This document shows, piece by piece, positions 11,930 through 23,180 of a stretch of 64,000 nt of DNA. This DNA is from Takakia lepidozioides. Its lineage: Eukaryota > Streptophyta > Takakiopsida > Takakiales > Takakiaceae. Below the pieces are notes generated by a model that searched no databases, was not told the origin of the DNA, and saw only the letters and a list, made by a program, of their open reading frames with translations. The stretch lies in the NCBI GenBank assembly GCA_030704615.1, contig CM060732.1, forward strand, positions 57,395,053 through 57,459,052. The letters are read 5' to 3'. Position 1 is the first letter of the stretch; every line of letters begins with the position of its first letter. Position numbers and translations under genes: made by a program.

Positions 11930-12129
11930 GATTTAGTCTGTTCTACGTGCTAGAGGGACGAGTGAGAGTAGCCTATGGAAAAATACTACTGTGTATCCGA
12001 GATTTTCTTGTCCTAATAACTAGGGAGAGCCCTCTCAACGTGAGTACCAAAACCCACCGTTGTGCATCATCGCAGAGAGGGTTTGCACCCTCACCCGCTC
12101 AGCGTGGACTGCCTGTTACTATGGCAGTC
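11930..12129 (-). ncRNA. Candidate guide (omega) RNA region 3' of the Fanzor gene
   Basis: Known TnpB/Fanzor systems carry their guide RNA at the 3' end of the nuclease gene. The 200 bp after the Fanzor stop hold two short hairpins: GAGGG-TTTGCA-CCCTC (12077-12092) and a GAGAG/CTCTC palindrome (about 12025-12036). This placement and the hairpins are suggestive only. No boundary, transcript evidence or homologous copy was available. Confidence 0.2.
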
Positions 12130-15100
12130 TTAATGAGATGTGTGGCCGGGCACGCCCCTCTCCCGCCTCTCCACCCTGCAGAATGCCGGGTGGCGAGGCT
12201 GGGAGTCCCGCATTTCCAAGAACCTGTGCATGATGTTGACCGCCGCGTTGACGTCACGGTTCCATGTAGTCCGATAGCAGGCTGTGTTGGGACACAGTCG
12301 GACCGCGTATGAGCCGCGACGCCCAGTCTTTCCCGGGAATCAGCATTGGGGCATGGCCTCCATCCTCTCGCTGCAACCGCAGCATAGTTGGCTGGTTCGA
12401 AACTCGTCCACCATCACCACCTCGCCCGCCTTCTCCCGTATCTTCTTCTACAGCTTGGAGGTTGGTGTGCTCTCCGTCCCGGGGCTGTTGTGCGCGAAAG
12501 AGGCGTCCCCGAAGGCCACCACCGTCGTCGGGTCGTTCGCCGTCACCTCCCTCGCGAGCGTCGCGTAGGCCCATTCCGTCTTTATCCATGTCGCCCACCT
12601 CAGCTCCCTCATCCTCTTGTTCACCACGTAGAACTCGTTCAGTGCCCGGAGATGTGTCAGCACCGACGCCGCATACAGGCTATACCCCGCTACAGTCGCC
12701 ACCTTAGCGGAGACGGTGTTGAGCCTCGAATTGAACTGCGTCACGGCTTCGTTCCAGGCCGTCCACCTCTTCGTCAGCTTGGCCCGCCGCCGGTACCCAC
12801 ACATGGTGTAGAACCACGCCTTGCTGCAGCGGATCACTTGGAACCGGTCTTTTTTGTCCACCCACGGCTCGTTCAGCGCGGCCTCTGCCTTGGGCGAGTA
12901 CACCACTCCCAGGTAGAGGTACTTTCGGCCGGGGTCGATGGCCACGACTCGTTTCGGCAATGGCACGTGGGTGTGCGGAGTCGGTTTGGGCATCTCCTTT
13001 TTCTTGCGTCCTTTCACCTGCGAAAAACGACGACACCAACGTCCGTTTAAGAAACAGGTATGAAGCTTTTACTTCAATACATTTCCCGAACAAAAAGAGA
13101 ATCTCTCGGGTATGCCAACGCCTTAAATGGGGTCTTTCACCAATACAAGGTTGCGGCGTCTGGAGGCACTTAACCACACATGTTTGCAGGGGGCATATAT
13201 GATCATAAACCATTCTGCTGTAGCAACAGATCATGTTGCCATGTTTTTAACCTTCAGCTAAAACCGATTTTCGATTCATGGAAACGTCACATAAACAACT
13301 CATGTAAAGCGACGAGCCTCGCTTTCGGGTTCTGCAAGGAGGGTGGAGATACCGCCTTCCTAGCCCTTGACGTTGCACATAATAAGACGATGCTGGTCGT
13401 CCAACAAGTTCACCCGCATTTGCGTCAGGAGCCGGTACGCCCGATCACTAAAGGCAATAAAAAGCAAACATGGCGAATGAAGCAGTTGTCTTACTCTGGC
13501 TGTGACTGTAGGTTGGCGTCGGGGCGAGCCCAACAGCACGCTGACTGCAACCCCGTCGGTTGTTATAAAATTCTGAAACGTGAGTCCTCTTCCAGGTCGT
13601 TCAAACTTCCGGTCGATTTTGAAAAAGCTGTTCCACCCCAACACAATCCACAATTAGTAAAACGAAATGAACACGAGCTTGGGGCATATGTCAGCAATGG
13701 ATACGACAACAAAGGGAGCACGAGTGACCTCCCGTCGTTCCGCACGTGCGGCATACATGTGCTGACCGCATACATGTGCTGACCGCTGGTTCATCCTCTA
13801 GTACCCTCATCCTCTCCCCCTCCCCGCGAAAGAAAACAAGGAGGATGCGGGGGCAAACTTACAATCTCCACAGTTCGTCGTCGCTCAAGCTTTCTAGACC
13901 GGGATGATTATGCACTATCGGGGTTGCCTTTGTCGCGAACGACCACAGGATGGTGTTGGTGATGGCTAACTGGACTGGCCTGACGCGCTTTTGTGGTAGG
14001 AGTGAGAAGAGCCGGAGCCCTTTGAGCTTCCTCACACACGTCGGGCGCCGTCTCGGATGCAGCCTCCCGGCGTTGGCCATATCCTCGTGGTATGCACCGA
14101 GGTCTTGCAGGATTTTCCATGTTGTTGCGAGGTAGTCCTGTTTCTTTAGGTCGAGCGGCAACAGTTCTCCAGGAAGAAGGTTGGTTCTCATGAGGTGGCA
14201 TATGTGGACCAGACTCTCAATCTGTCCGGCATCTATGTCGCGGAGCGTGGTGTACCGCGCCTTGCACGCATGAATCGACGCATCCGCGGATCCCTGCTCG
14301 TGGGCAAGTGCGGCCGTAATCACCAAAGAGACGGCGACGCGGACGTTTTTGGCGTGGAAGGAAATAGCGGATTTGGACAGCATCATTCTTGCCCATTTCT
14401 TGAGTCGAGGAACCAAATTGACCGCGAGGGAGGTCTTGAAGTTGTCGTGCATCTCATCGGCTAGCATGCCAGTGAGGTGAGTCCAGTGAGGCTTGCGCAT
14501 CGATTTCGTGTATCCTGCCGGCCGGAGCAGCTTGAACCGAACATATGATGTGATGATTTCGGGGTCCTTGTTTTGGGGGAGCCTCCCGTCGATCAGGACG
14601 GCGCACACTGCCCGGTTGAAAAACGTCGACTTGCGTTGTAAGCCGTCGGGGAGGGCCAGTCCTTCTGCAAGACACCGCATGATATGGTACGACGCAAACA
14701 GGGATGCTTCCACAGCCAGCTGTGTCAATTCCTCCACGACTTTTCTCATGGCGTCCCTCAGGCAGAAGCTTTTGCCAAAGCTGACCTTCACCGATATGTA
14801 GTCAAGGGCCTCCCTTTTGACGGCGCGTTGTTGTCTCCTTTGGCCCGAAGCCGTCGATGGTGCGGTCGGCTGAGGACTTGCTTGGCCGTTGGATATGCTG
14901 TTGCGCTCGCCGGATGGAGGAACCGCCGTCTCAGGCATATGTTGGTGGCAGACCGTCGTTGATGGCCGGTTCGCAGAGCACCGTTTCCTAGAGGAATCGG
15001 TCTCACCAGTTTCAGACTCGGCTGGACGTTTCCTGCTGTCCCTTGAAATATCAACTTCCGTCGGACTGGACAGATTGGGACTGTCTTCGATTTTTTGTCG

Positions 15101-15331
15101 TTTCTTTCCCAATAACTTCTGTCTCGATAATTTGCTGCAATCCGCGGACGTCAATGAAGCATCGTTTGACGGCAAATTTTGAAACTGATCCGCATCGTCG
15201 GATTCGCTGGGACATTTCCGTGTACAATGTCGTTCTAGTGTCGATGAATTCGGTGTTCCTGTCCGACATTGGCGTGAATGCGTTGATCGATGTTTGCGTG
15301 GCGGTGTTGGATGTTGGAAAGCCAGGTGCAA
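12130..15331 (-). pseudogene. Fanzor (eukaryotic TnpB-like RNA-guided nuclease), 3 exons, with in-frame stops
   Basis: Coding blocks 15331-13863, 13627-13495 and 13017-12130 join in phase (donors GTAAGT and GTAAGA). The N-terminal part is long, basic and Ser/Pro-rich, then comes a helical recognition-like region. The central block has TTDGVAVSVLL, a hallmark segment before the nuclease domain. RuvC-I is VVAIDPG (Asp codon 12934-12936). FGDASF is followed by DEFRTS, whose Glu (12403-12405) fits the alternative Fanzor glutamate. A zinc ribbon (CCGC, then CPNTAC) leads into NRDVNAAVNI (Asp 12253-12255). Defects: TAG at 12448-12450, TGA at 12340-12342, and a TGA just before 15331; the first ATG of the open frame is at 14938. 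All catalytic residues survive, so decay looks recent. Length would be about 830 residues. Confidence 0.85.
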
Positions 15332-16569
15332 ACGTCAACGGAACATCGCGTGGCAGCGGATTTTGAATCCTCCTGGTAGAGGATCACTTCCTCATGATGG
15401 GGAATCCAATTCTGTATACATATCAAAAAAAATTATTTTCAAAAACCAAAAAAAAAAAAAAAAAAAAAAACAATGTTGAAATGTTTGGAAATGGAGCATC
15501 AATCACTATTGAAAAAAAAAAAAGATCATGAATGACTCAACTGTTCAGCCGATACTCGCTATATCGATCAATATTTCCGTCGAGAGCTCTTCAAAATTAA
15601 TCAACTAATAAATCCTATCAATCCTACCTTTCTACATAGGCCCACTCCTAATTACCCTACAGCACCCCAACACTGGCACTAAGTCCTCGGTCTATTACTG
15701 CCTTGTCCAGGCGATCGGCTCGATTGGCGATCCACCCTCCAGCCGCTGGGAGTTGATGAAATCCGTGTAGGTAAAAACAACCTAAAGTTTGAAATAGTTC
15801 AGCAAATGCCTTAGACATGTGACCATCTGTCAATTGCACCAGGCCATATCCAGCAGAACGGACAGGACGGGGAGGAGACCCTGTACAAACTCCAGAAATA
15901 GTGACACTGAGCGAATAACACCAAGGCTAAACACATAGGTATTCGATTGACGAAACGCCTCTGGACGACGAGGCATTCCACCCTATCGCCGGATACACCA
16001 ACGGGAATACATGGATCCGATGAACTACGTCGTGCACCGGGTAGGGAAAGGTAAACCGTTGAAATAAATTTAACATTTTATTATATAAAACAATAAGACA
16101 AATATTTATTATAAATGCTTCGTCCTACCCATAGAAAAACATATATATATATATATTCGAATAATATTTCTAAAATAAATAAATTATTAATAACGGAAAA
16201 AAATGAACGACGTGTTCAGCCAACACAAACTCAGGAGCTGGGAAACCACCGTGTGCATCCAACGATCCACCGTCCACTGATACATTCGAGGTGGACACAT
16301 CCGACGGTTTGTAAACGACGATGATCACTCCTTCCAAAACAACGTTGTTTATAAATACCTTGACCATCCTCGAAACGGCGTCATAAGAAACAACGTCGTC
16401 GTCGTCCGAGGTGCTCCATGGACGGCGCATAGTTCATGGAATTAGCGCACATATTTGCAATCGTCGAGTTGTCACACGTCCATACTACGCAACGACAGTG
16501 AGGATAGCACATTGACGCCGAATGTCACCGTGCACAAACACCATCGCGTTAAAAAAACGCAAAGCGTAG
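15332..16569. other. AT-rich intergenic region between divergent Fanzor copies
   Basis: Contains an A run (15449-15470), a (TA)n tract near 16141-16156 and mostly AT-rich DNA. It could hold divergent promoters for the two Fanzor-like genes. A TAG at 16567-16569 interrupts the frame leading into the + strand fragment, preceded by basic codons reading KKRKA. Confidence 0.4.
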
Positions 16570-17035
16570 GAATGTCAGACGGCGGCTCCCGTGGACTCGA
16601 GCGACTCCGATTTTCAAAGACCACCGCCACGCAACCAACGGTCAGAGCCTCCACGCAAACGTCAGACAGTGACACCGAAGAGAACAAAAGTACAATGGCA
16701 CAACACACCGGCATGTCCCAGCGAATCCGTCGCCTCGGATCAAGGTAATATCTAGCGAAGCCTGCAAATTTCCTAGGAAATCCTCTATCTCTGCCCTACT
16801 CATCTGCTTGTCGTATTTTTATTTTATTATTATTATTTTCCCTCTCTCTCTCTCTTTCTTATCAATTCCCTGCTACTGCCCGTAGCGGCCGCGCTCCAGT
16901 GGCTACGTAGTACGTCTCAACTTTGATTCCGGAGAAATGGTTGATGCTTTAGGGTATGTAGATTTGCTCATAACTTTGGTCTCTTCGTATTTCTCTGAGT
17001 TGTATGTTGATATTCACTCATTGAAGGGTCGTTGA
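16570..17035 (+). pseudogene. Second Fanzor-like 5' end, opposite orientation
   Basis: The + strand at 16570-16744 encodes DSSDSDFQRPPPRNQRSEPP..RKRQ..ACPSES and ends at a GTAATA donor. It matches, in DNA and in frame, the N-terminal part of the minus-strand Fanzor (TPPRKHRS..TRKCPSES, about 15180-15320). After a candidate intron, 16879-17032 reads VRLNFDSGEMVDALGYVDLL and onward to a TGA at 17033-17035, loosely resembling the YISVKVSF..LRDAMRKVVEE stretch of the first copy. No RuvC part follows, so this is a truncated relative. The second exon is less certain than the first. Confidence 0.5.
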
Positions 17036-17659
17036 AACTGAATATACGTCCAAGTATATGCATGATCCACCAGTGGCCATGATCACGGAGGTGTGTAGAT
17101 TTACTGGGCGATTTACTTGGATTTATGTCGCTTAGGGATGGCGTGCAAGCGGTGGAAAGCATTTCCAGCAACTCCGAATTTATTTATTTTTTATTTTTTT
17201 CCCGTTTGTGTGTGCAACCAACTCACGTCGTCCTTCTATGTAACGCGCACTAATACGTTGCGCAATGACTTTGCAGACAATGAACGCGCGAGAAACACGT
17301 CGTGCGGCAGAGTGAAAAAAAAAATAACTGTATGCATCAATATTGAAATTGCTGAGTCGATTCCACAGTTTGGTTGACTATAAACATACAAAGTGGATTA
17401 TACAAAGTGTGATGTCCCCATGTTGTGGGGCACGGAAACCTCCCCTTGTTTATGCTTTAGAGAAAGAAGAATGGGAGAAAATTTGTAAAGAAAGAAGAAG
17501 AAAAAAACTGTATGGATCTGGATACAGACCCTGTGCTAGCGCCGGGATCGCAAGTCCTGAAAAAAACAAAGAAAAAAAATGACTACATGAAGAACGACGA
17601 GAAGCGCCGGTCCTTGCACAAGACATTTCCCACCAATACTGATGTGTAACTAGAACCGC
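17036..17659. other. Intergenic, nothing recognised
   Basis: AT-rich with several short A runs. A + frame at 17343-17582 is lysine-rich and low-complexity, and I do not accept it as a gene. Confidence 0.35.
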
Positions 17660-20600
17660 CTAGTTTCTTCGAACGTCCAGCGGGACGAACGGTCTCGGAT
17701 TTCTGAAACTCGGTTTCCCCTTTTTCTTTGCCGAATGTTGGCAACCGGGACGTTGAATGTTTACCACGTTAGATCGATCCAGGGGTGGACGTGCTCTGAC
17801 CATTGCAAAAATCTCCAACGGGACCGGCTTATCAGTCAACTGGATGACCTCGGTCTGCACGATCCCCGTTTCCGATGCCGGAGATCCCTCCCGCATGTCG
17901 ACGGACGGGCCAGCCAGCGGGAAAACCTGTCCAAATGACCGAGCCGCCGAATCTCGTGACGCGTCCTTGTACGCGCCCAAACAAACCTCTACAACCCGAC
18001 ATTGCAATTTCTGCAACCAACAACGACGTCCTCCGTCAACCCTCGAATTGTTTTGTATTTTGTTTTGTTATTTTATTCTATGTCTTGAATGTATTTCCAC
18101 GATGAACTATGGTTACGCGATGGTGTGGCAGTGCGTACCACCATGACGTGCGTGGCGTCCCCCCCCCCCCCCGCGAATAAATTGATAGCCGTCATCCCGG
18201 AGGCTAGGAACTGGGACAGGGCATCGCTCGTCGTCCTAAGCGGCAGCTCCTGCTCGTGCACGCGAATCCCATCCAAGTCCCGGTCGTCGTCCGCGTCCTC
18301 GTCGAGGAACACGCTCATGATCCGCGCATCGGGTTTGCCGACGACTTTGGAACGCACCACCTCCGTCGCGTCACGTCCTTCCATAATGTGGAAAACGTAG
18401 TTCAACACCTCCACTGGGTCTGTGAGCATACCGCCCCGGAACTGTTCGGCATGCCGTGCTGGCAGGTAGAACCACTGCTCCATGTGGAATCCAGGCAGGC
18501 TCCGAACGTGCGCCACCAGCATGCGCGACGTCGCAGGGTCGGCAATGACGCAAACTACCCCCACCCTCGCCGACTGCGTGACCACCAAGAGACTGTCAAA
18601 ATGCACTGACTCCCAGCGCCCGCCGCCCTTCGCGGTGCTCACGAACACTACGGCCGCGCCCGACAGAATTGCGCCCAGGTCCAGCTGATCTAGAGAATCC
18701 ACCGCCAAAACCCGGAAAGCGTCGGCTGGGGAACGGCCCGCGGCGGCCGACCCCACGCCATCCATTTTGACGGCCCGCTTCTTCAACTCCAGCAGCCTGA
18801 CAAACGCCTCCGGCGCGGACTCCTTCGCCACGATCGGCTTGGCCCTTCCCGCCAGGTACGCCTTCCCCAGCGCGCCCTCCAGCTGCGCCATGTCCGCGCG
18901 GTCGAGCTGGTAACGAGCCTTCACGTCCTTCCACTCCCCCAACGTGTATGGGCGGAAGTTATCCCGGGAGGGCCGCGAATGCCCGCACTGCGCCATGATG
19001 TCGTCGACGACGAATTTGCGTGTCTTGCACTGCGTGCAGAAGGTCCTCAATCCGACGATAACTGCTTTGCCCTTCCCATCCCGGATGCTCAGCTTCCCGT
19101 CCAAAACCTTGTTGGCAACCTTGCGGATGGTGTGGTCATCCAGACCTTGCAAGCAGGACACCGACGTCTTGGATAGCGGCTCCAGCTCCTTCTTGTACGG
19201 GACGCCGTCCGGCCCCACCAGCTCCCCGCACTCCCACAGCCGGAACACCCGTTCCCACAAGCTCCATGTGTCTTCGCTCACCTTCACCAGCGACAGCGCC
19301 TCCTTCACGCTCTCGCATCCCAGAATGGAGTTCGCCGCGGACATGAACTCCTGCACCGGATGGGGAATCGTCAGCTGTATTGTTTTCAAAATTGCGGCTG
19401 GCGGGAGAGTATACGAACAAGACAAATTACAACAACAACAATCGACGATTGACGTACCGTCCACCTCGCGCCATCTTGAATAGACGGCCGCCTCCGCGAG
19501 TGGTAAAACTCTCGACAATGTTTCACCTTCTGCGGGAACGTGGGCTCGAACGAGTTGTAGGAATTCGGCCGGTTCAGCAGTTTGGACAGTTTGACCAGCC
19601 TCAAATCGTCCGTGTTGTACACCACCTTTGCGTTCCACAGTCGAAACGCGTCCCCCGTTCCTTCCACACAAGCCAATTCCTGCAGCGTTGTGCACATGGT
19701 TATCGTCAGCAGAACCCAATCCCACCCTGCCCCACCCCACAACCGGAACTATCACTCGCACCGAGAAGAAAAAAAAAACTAAATAAATAAAACATCCGAT
19801 GCACATCCTACAGACCTTGGCCGCCATCGCAGTATGTTGACCGCCGATCACGAAGAACTGGCCGGACGCAATTTCTGCCCATGACGAGGGCTGATCGGGA
19901 TGCAAGCCATCTGAGCCTGATCGTCGGGGTAGAATGTACAGTGTCATCCTCTGATCGATGTCGACACAGCTCACGAGCCGGGACTTGATCTCGTCCTTGT
20001 GATCCACGTTCATCGGCCGATACACCATGTTGGCAGGCGCCGTGTCACAGTTGTGCACGTCGACGCTCACAGCCGGGGAGTCCATCCCAAACGGGAACAT
20101 GTTGCCGAACTCCGGCCGCAATTGAGCTTTCATCTCGCCGCTCCTGCACATGTCGAAGGTGTGGCCGAACTTGGGCGGCATCTTCCCCCGAGAATCCGAT
20201 GCCCCAGTGGCTACCGCACCCTTCCTTTTGCGTGACGGCGTCGTCACGGGCGGAACGGGAGTCGGACACATGCGCCGCCAATCTCTCATTACCGCACGCA
20301 TAACATCCTCCGGAATCCTCCCCGGAGGCGGGACAGTGAATCCGGCCATCACCGCCGCAGGCATGGTGTCCGTGTCCATCCTACCGACTTCGTCCACGAA
20401 ACAGAACACCTTGCCCTCTCGACCGACCTCCCTGATGAACACCGCTATAGACCCCTGTGTGTTTTCCAGCGAAACCACGTCGCAAAAACTCAACGTCTTC
20501 ACTGACGACGAACCTCGATGGAACAGAAACAGCACCTTGTCGTCGTGTAGCTCCAAACCCCACCCGGTCTCACACGGTGACATATTGTACACTCCGTCGT

Positions 20601-20757
20601 GTGGCGTGCGGAACCCAACGCCCTTCCCAACCAGAAACGTTCCCGAAATGTCAGAAGAAAACAACATTCTGGCCTGCATCGGTACCCTCGGAACATCGTC
20701 GTCCGCACACTGACCCGGTGGGAACATCGTGCTTGACCGAACATCAAACGGGATCAT
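17660..20757 (-). CDS. ParB-like domain fused to a permuted DNA amino-methyltransferase-like domain, 4 exons
   Basis: Exons 20757-19816, 19679-19458, 19374-18139 and 18010-17660 join with every junction in phase 0 to give 916 residues with no stops. The N-terminal third ends in WAEIASGQFFVIGGQHTAMA (to residue 313), the G-x-H-R/T type signature of ParB/Srx nuclease-like folds, after a basic SRKRKG stretch. Near the C-terminus, VHEQELPLRTTSDALSQFL then INLFAGGGG (785-793), and across the last intron CRVVEVCLGAYKDA, match the permuted (PF01555-like) layout: [E/K]xPxxL, SAM-binding motif I, then the acidic ribose-contact strand. A DPPY catalytic motif is not visible. The middle has a possible zinc site (FCTQCKTRKF..MAQCGH). 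A role in DNA binding plus modification is inferred, not shown. Confidence 0.65.
18159..18172 (+). repeat. 14-nt C run coding the glycine loop of methyltransferase motif I
   Basis: A run of 14 C on the + strand is read on the minus strand as the four glycines of LFAGGGGDA. Such runs slip easily, so this site is both a possible frame switch and a possible sequencing-error site. Confidence 0.9.
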
Positions 20758-21203
20758 CACACTAGAAACGACAATGGCGAAACAAAAAATATCAGATTGA
20801 AGAGGGAAATACGCATGTCCATTTCCATATATATATATAACGGTGAATGTTTATTACTGAAGTTAAACGAGCTAGAGTGATGATAAAATTCCCTCGGAAT
20901 TGAATTACAGTCGCGGCCTCTGTCCATCAAGTCATCCATCCATCCACCAGTGTTGTCATAAAGCAAAATAATGGTTTAAAAAAAGTAAAAGTAAAAGAGT
21001 GACAATGAATATCTCGGGTTCGCCCTCACCGAAAGGTGTGTATGCCTTTTGAAGTGTTGGGTGACAGGCATATAAAGACCCCTCGTCCGGCATACGAACC
21101 GTACATAGGCCGCTGACATACGATGATATGCGCGTACATGTGTAGGAGCGTGTGCGCGACTTCCTTGTCAGCGCCTCGAGCATGCAAACAAGATGAGGAT
21201 GTG

Positions 21204-21210
21204 TATATAA
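21204..21210 (+). promoter_or_regulatory. TATA box
   Basis: TATATAA in GTGTATATAAGGAG, about 45-50 bp before the first downstream ATG (about 21255). Good match to a core plant TATA element, but no recognised gene follows. Confidence 0.4.
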
Positions 21211-21872
21211 GGAGAGCAACGTCCAAGGAGAGAATTGAAACACATCAGCGGGACCATGCTTTCTATGGACGGGAACGACGATGAGGTCGCTCGGCAAGCC
21301 GGCACTGGCATCCCGCAAGGGAGAAGGCGGCAAAAAATTCGCTCTCCAGCCATGGACACAGGCGACCGTCAGATGTTTTGTAACGAACGAACACGTTCTG
21401 CACTTGTGGCCAACAACAAAACACGATACGATTGCAAAGAGGCGCAAGTTGACGATCGGCCCTCGATTTCATCCCGATGCAACCAATGGTTTTTCAGTTC
21501 CGATTCTTGTTGAATCATACGCACAGCGCAAGCCCGTATCCATCGCCAAATAGGAGTGTATGGAGTATGGTCATCTGTATCACACCGTATCGGGTACTTG
21601 GTCATTCCTGAATATTGGAAAATTATTTTAAAAAATAAAATTAAAAAGTCCGATGGACGGATGGAGGTAATCGGTGTCATGTGAGGGGAAATGCCTGGGC
21701 CCACGTGTCCGATTTGCCCACGTTTTGCTCCGCCTTCCTCTGCACCAGGAAGTACACACATGGCGCTCCATAGGCACTCAGTTCCGGATGATAGACCTTC
21801 CGTTCCATGAGACGGAATGTATTGTCTGCGAATTATCCCATATCGATTGCCCGTATTTAGCACCTTGTATAG

Positions 21873-21879
21873 TATATAA
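21873..21879 (+). promoter_or_regulatory. TATA box
   Basis: TATATAA in AGTATATAAACGGGGG, the best TATA context in this stretch, about 175 bp upstream of the unassigned frame that starts at 22054. Confidence 0.4.
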
Positions 21880-22720
21880 ACGGGGGTGAGCTGCAAGGGA
21901 TTCGAGGGTGGGCTTAGGGTGTTCTTGAGCTACATGCACGTGGTGTCACGCGGTCATTAATGCCCGCACAAATATTATACAACGTTTCTCTCTATCAAGT
22001 TCCACACGGTTCACATACTCGGGTTCAGCAAGTTGGGGAGGGGAGGCCATAGGATGTCGGCTGGCCAGGGTGAAGGTCTCCAATTAAGCACGAATGCCAT
22101 ACAATCCACAGTCGATATGGAGCATGGCAGGGTTCTGGATGGGCCGGGTACTCCGCACCTGCGGAGGAACGATCCCTCATCCAGCGTCGTCGAGGAGGAC
22201 CGCCTGGCGACGGTGGTTTGGCCCGGTATCGGGTGGTCGCGGGCGCAGTCTATGGTCATAATGGGGGCTCGGCGTCTGGCATGGATTCCCAGAAGATTGC
22301 AGCCAGGAGTTGACACAAGCGGTGCGCGGCTCGTTGGCATGGCTACGCCGACGGTGGACGATCGGAAGGGAGTAGATAGAGGCGCCGTCACCCGGATATC
22401 TCGGATATGTGAGGCGAAGGAGTGCGCGTGCAAGTTTTTCGAGTGACGTGCTACTAGTGTGTTTTGTATTATCGTTCCTAGCGGATTGTCGCCTGGTCGA
22501 CTATAATTTTCTTTTTTCACGGATGTTTTGCTTTCCCCTCTCGTGATACAGTGGCAACTCCTCTGTTTATTTTGTTCTCATTGTTACATAATGCTTTTGA
22601 AACAAACAATTGTAATAACTATTCAGTCCGTTCAATATAACGGACTCGGTTGATGATATGAAAGGGTGTATTGTATAATATTTTTTTCCCACAACATTCT
22701 AAACATGGTCTCGGGGGCCG

Positions 22721-22721
<1 letters not shown>

Positions 22722-22753
<32 letters not shown>
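22722..22753 (+). repeat. 32-nt G homopolymer
   Basis: Uninterrupted run of 32 G. Other C or G runs of about 10 or more occur at 18159, 24932, 35904 and 50799. Such lengths are unreliable in most sequencing data. Confidence 0.9.
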
Positions 22754-22754
<1 letters not shown>

Positions 22755-23180
22755 GGGACAATGCACAACACAATCCGAGTTCATGAGAACAAAACTGCGG
22801 CGCGGTTGTCCAAATGATGGTTGCATACCGATAGACAGTCGCTCAGATATTGGTAATCGGTACATGAGCTGCTAAATTGTGATAGTTCGGACCATTTTTA
22901 ATTCTTTCTTGGAGCACTTAAAGTTGGAGGAGAAAGCGCCAATGATACGGCATTGGGAATGTTCCGGGATTAGCAGAGTGTGTGTTTGCATTCGGTACAA
23001 CTCACCATTGCCTCGACCTGGCCGCGGTTAGAGAACCGGGGGAAGAAAGAACGCGATTGCCCACTATAGGATCGGTATTTAACAGGTTGATGTACATGTA
23101 TTGAGGGGAAACAGAAAAATTTAACGAACAATAAAACAATAAAAATGCAAAAACAAATGGTACTCATCATGATCCAGTCA

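Larger units (their letters stand above)
20758..22721. other. Intergenic with TATA boxes and short unassigned reading frames
   Basis: No family is recognisable. Short + frames start at ATGs near 21255, 21281 and 22054; the last runs 130 codons to 22446 (MSAGQGEGLQLSTNAIQSTV at its start) and ends KFFE. They could be first exons of unknown genes or chance frames; the GC-rich composition lengthens open frames here. Confidence 0.3.

Noticed and set aside
19386-19742. A separate small minus-strand gene inside the methyltransferase gene
   Set aside because: It is exon 2 of the four-exon gene; the longer uninterrupted frame across this region runs through an intron.
18139-20757. C5 cytosine methyltransferase, because of NLFAGGGG
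   Set aside because: No PCQ or ENV motifs; the [E/K]xPxxL segment before motif I and the order of parts fit the permuted amino-methyltransferases instead.
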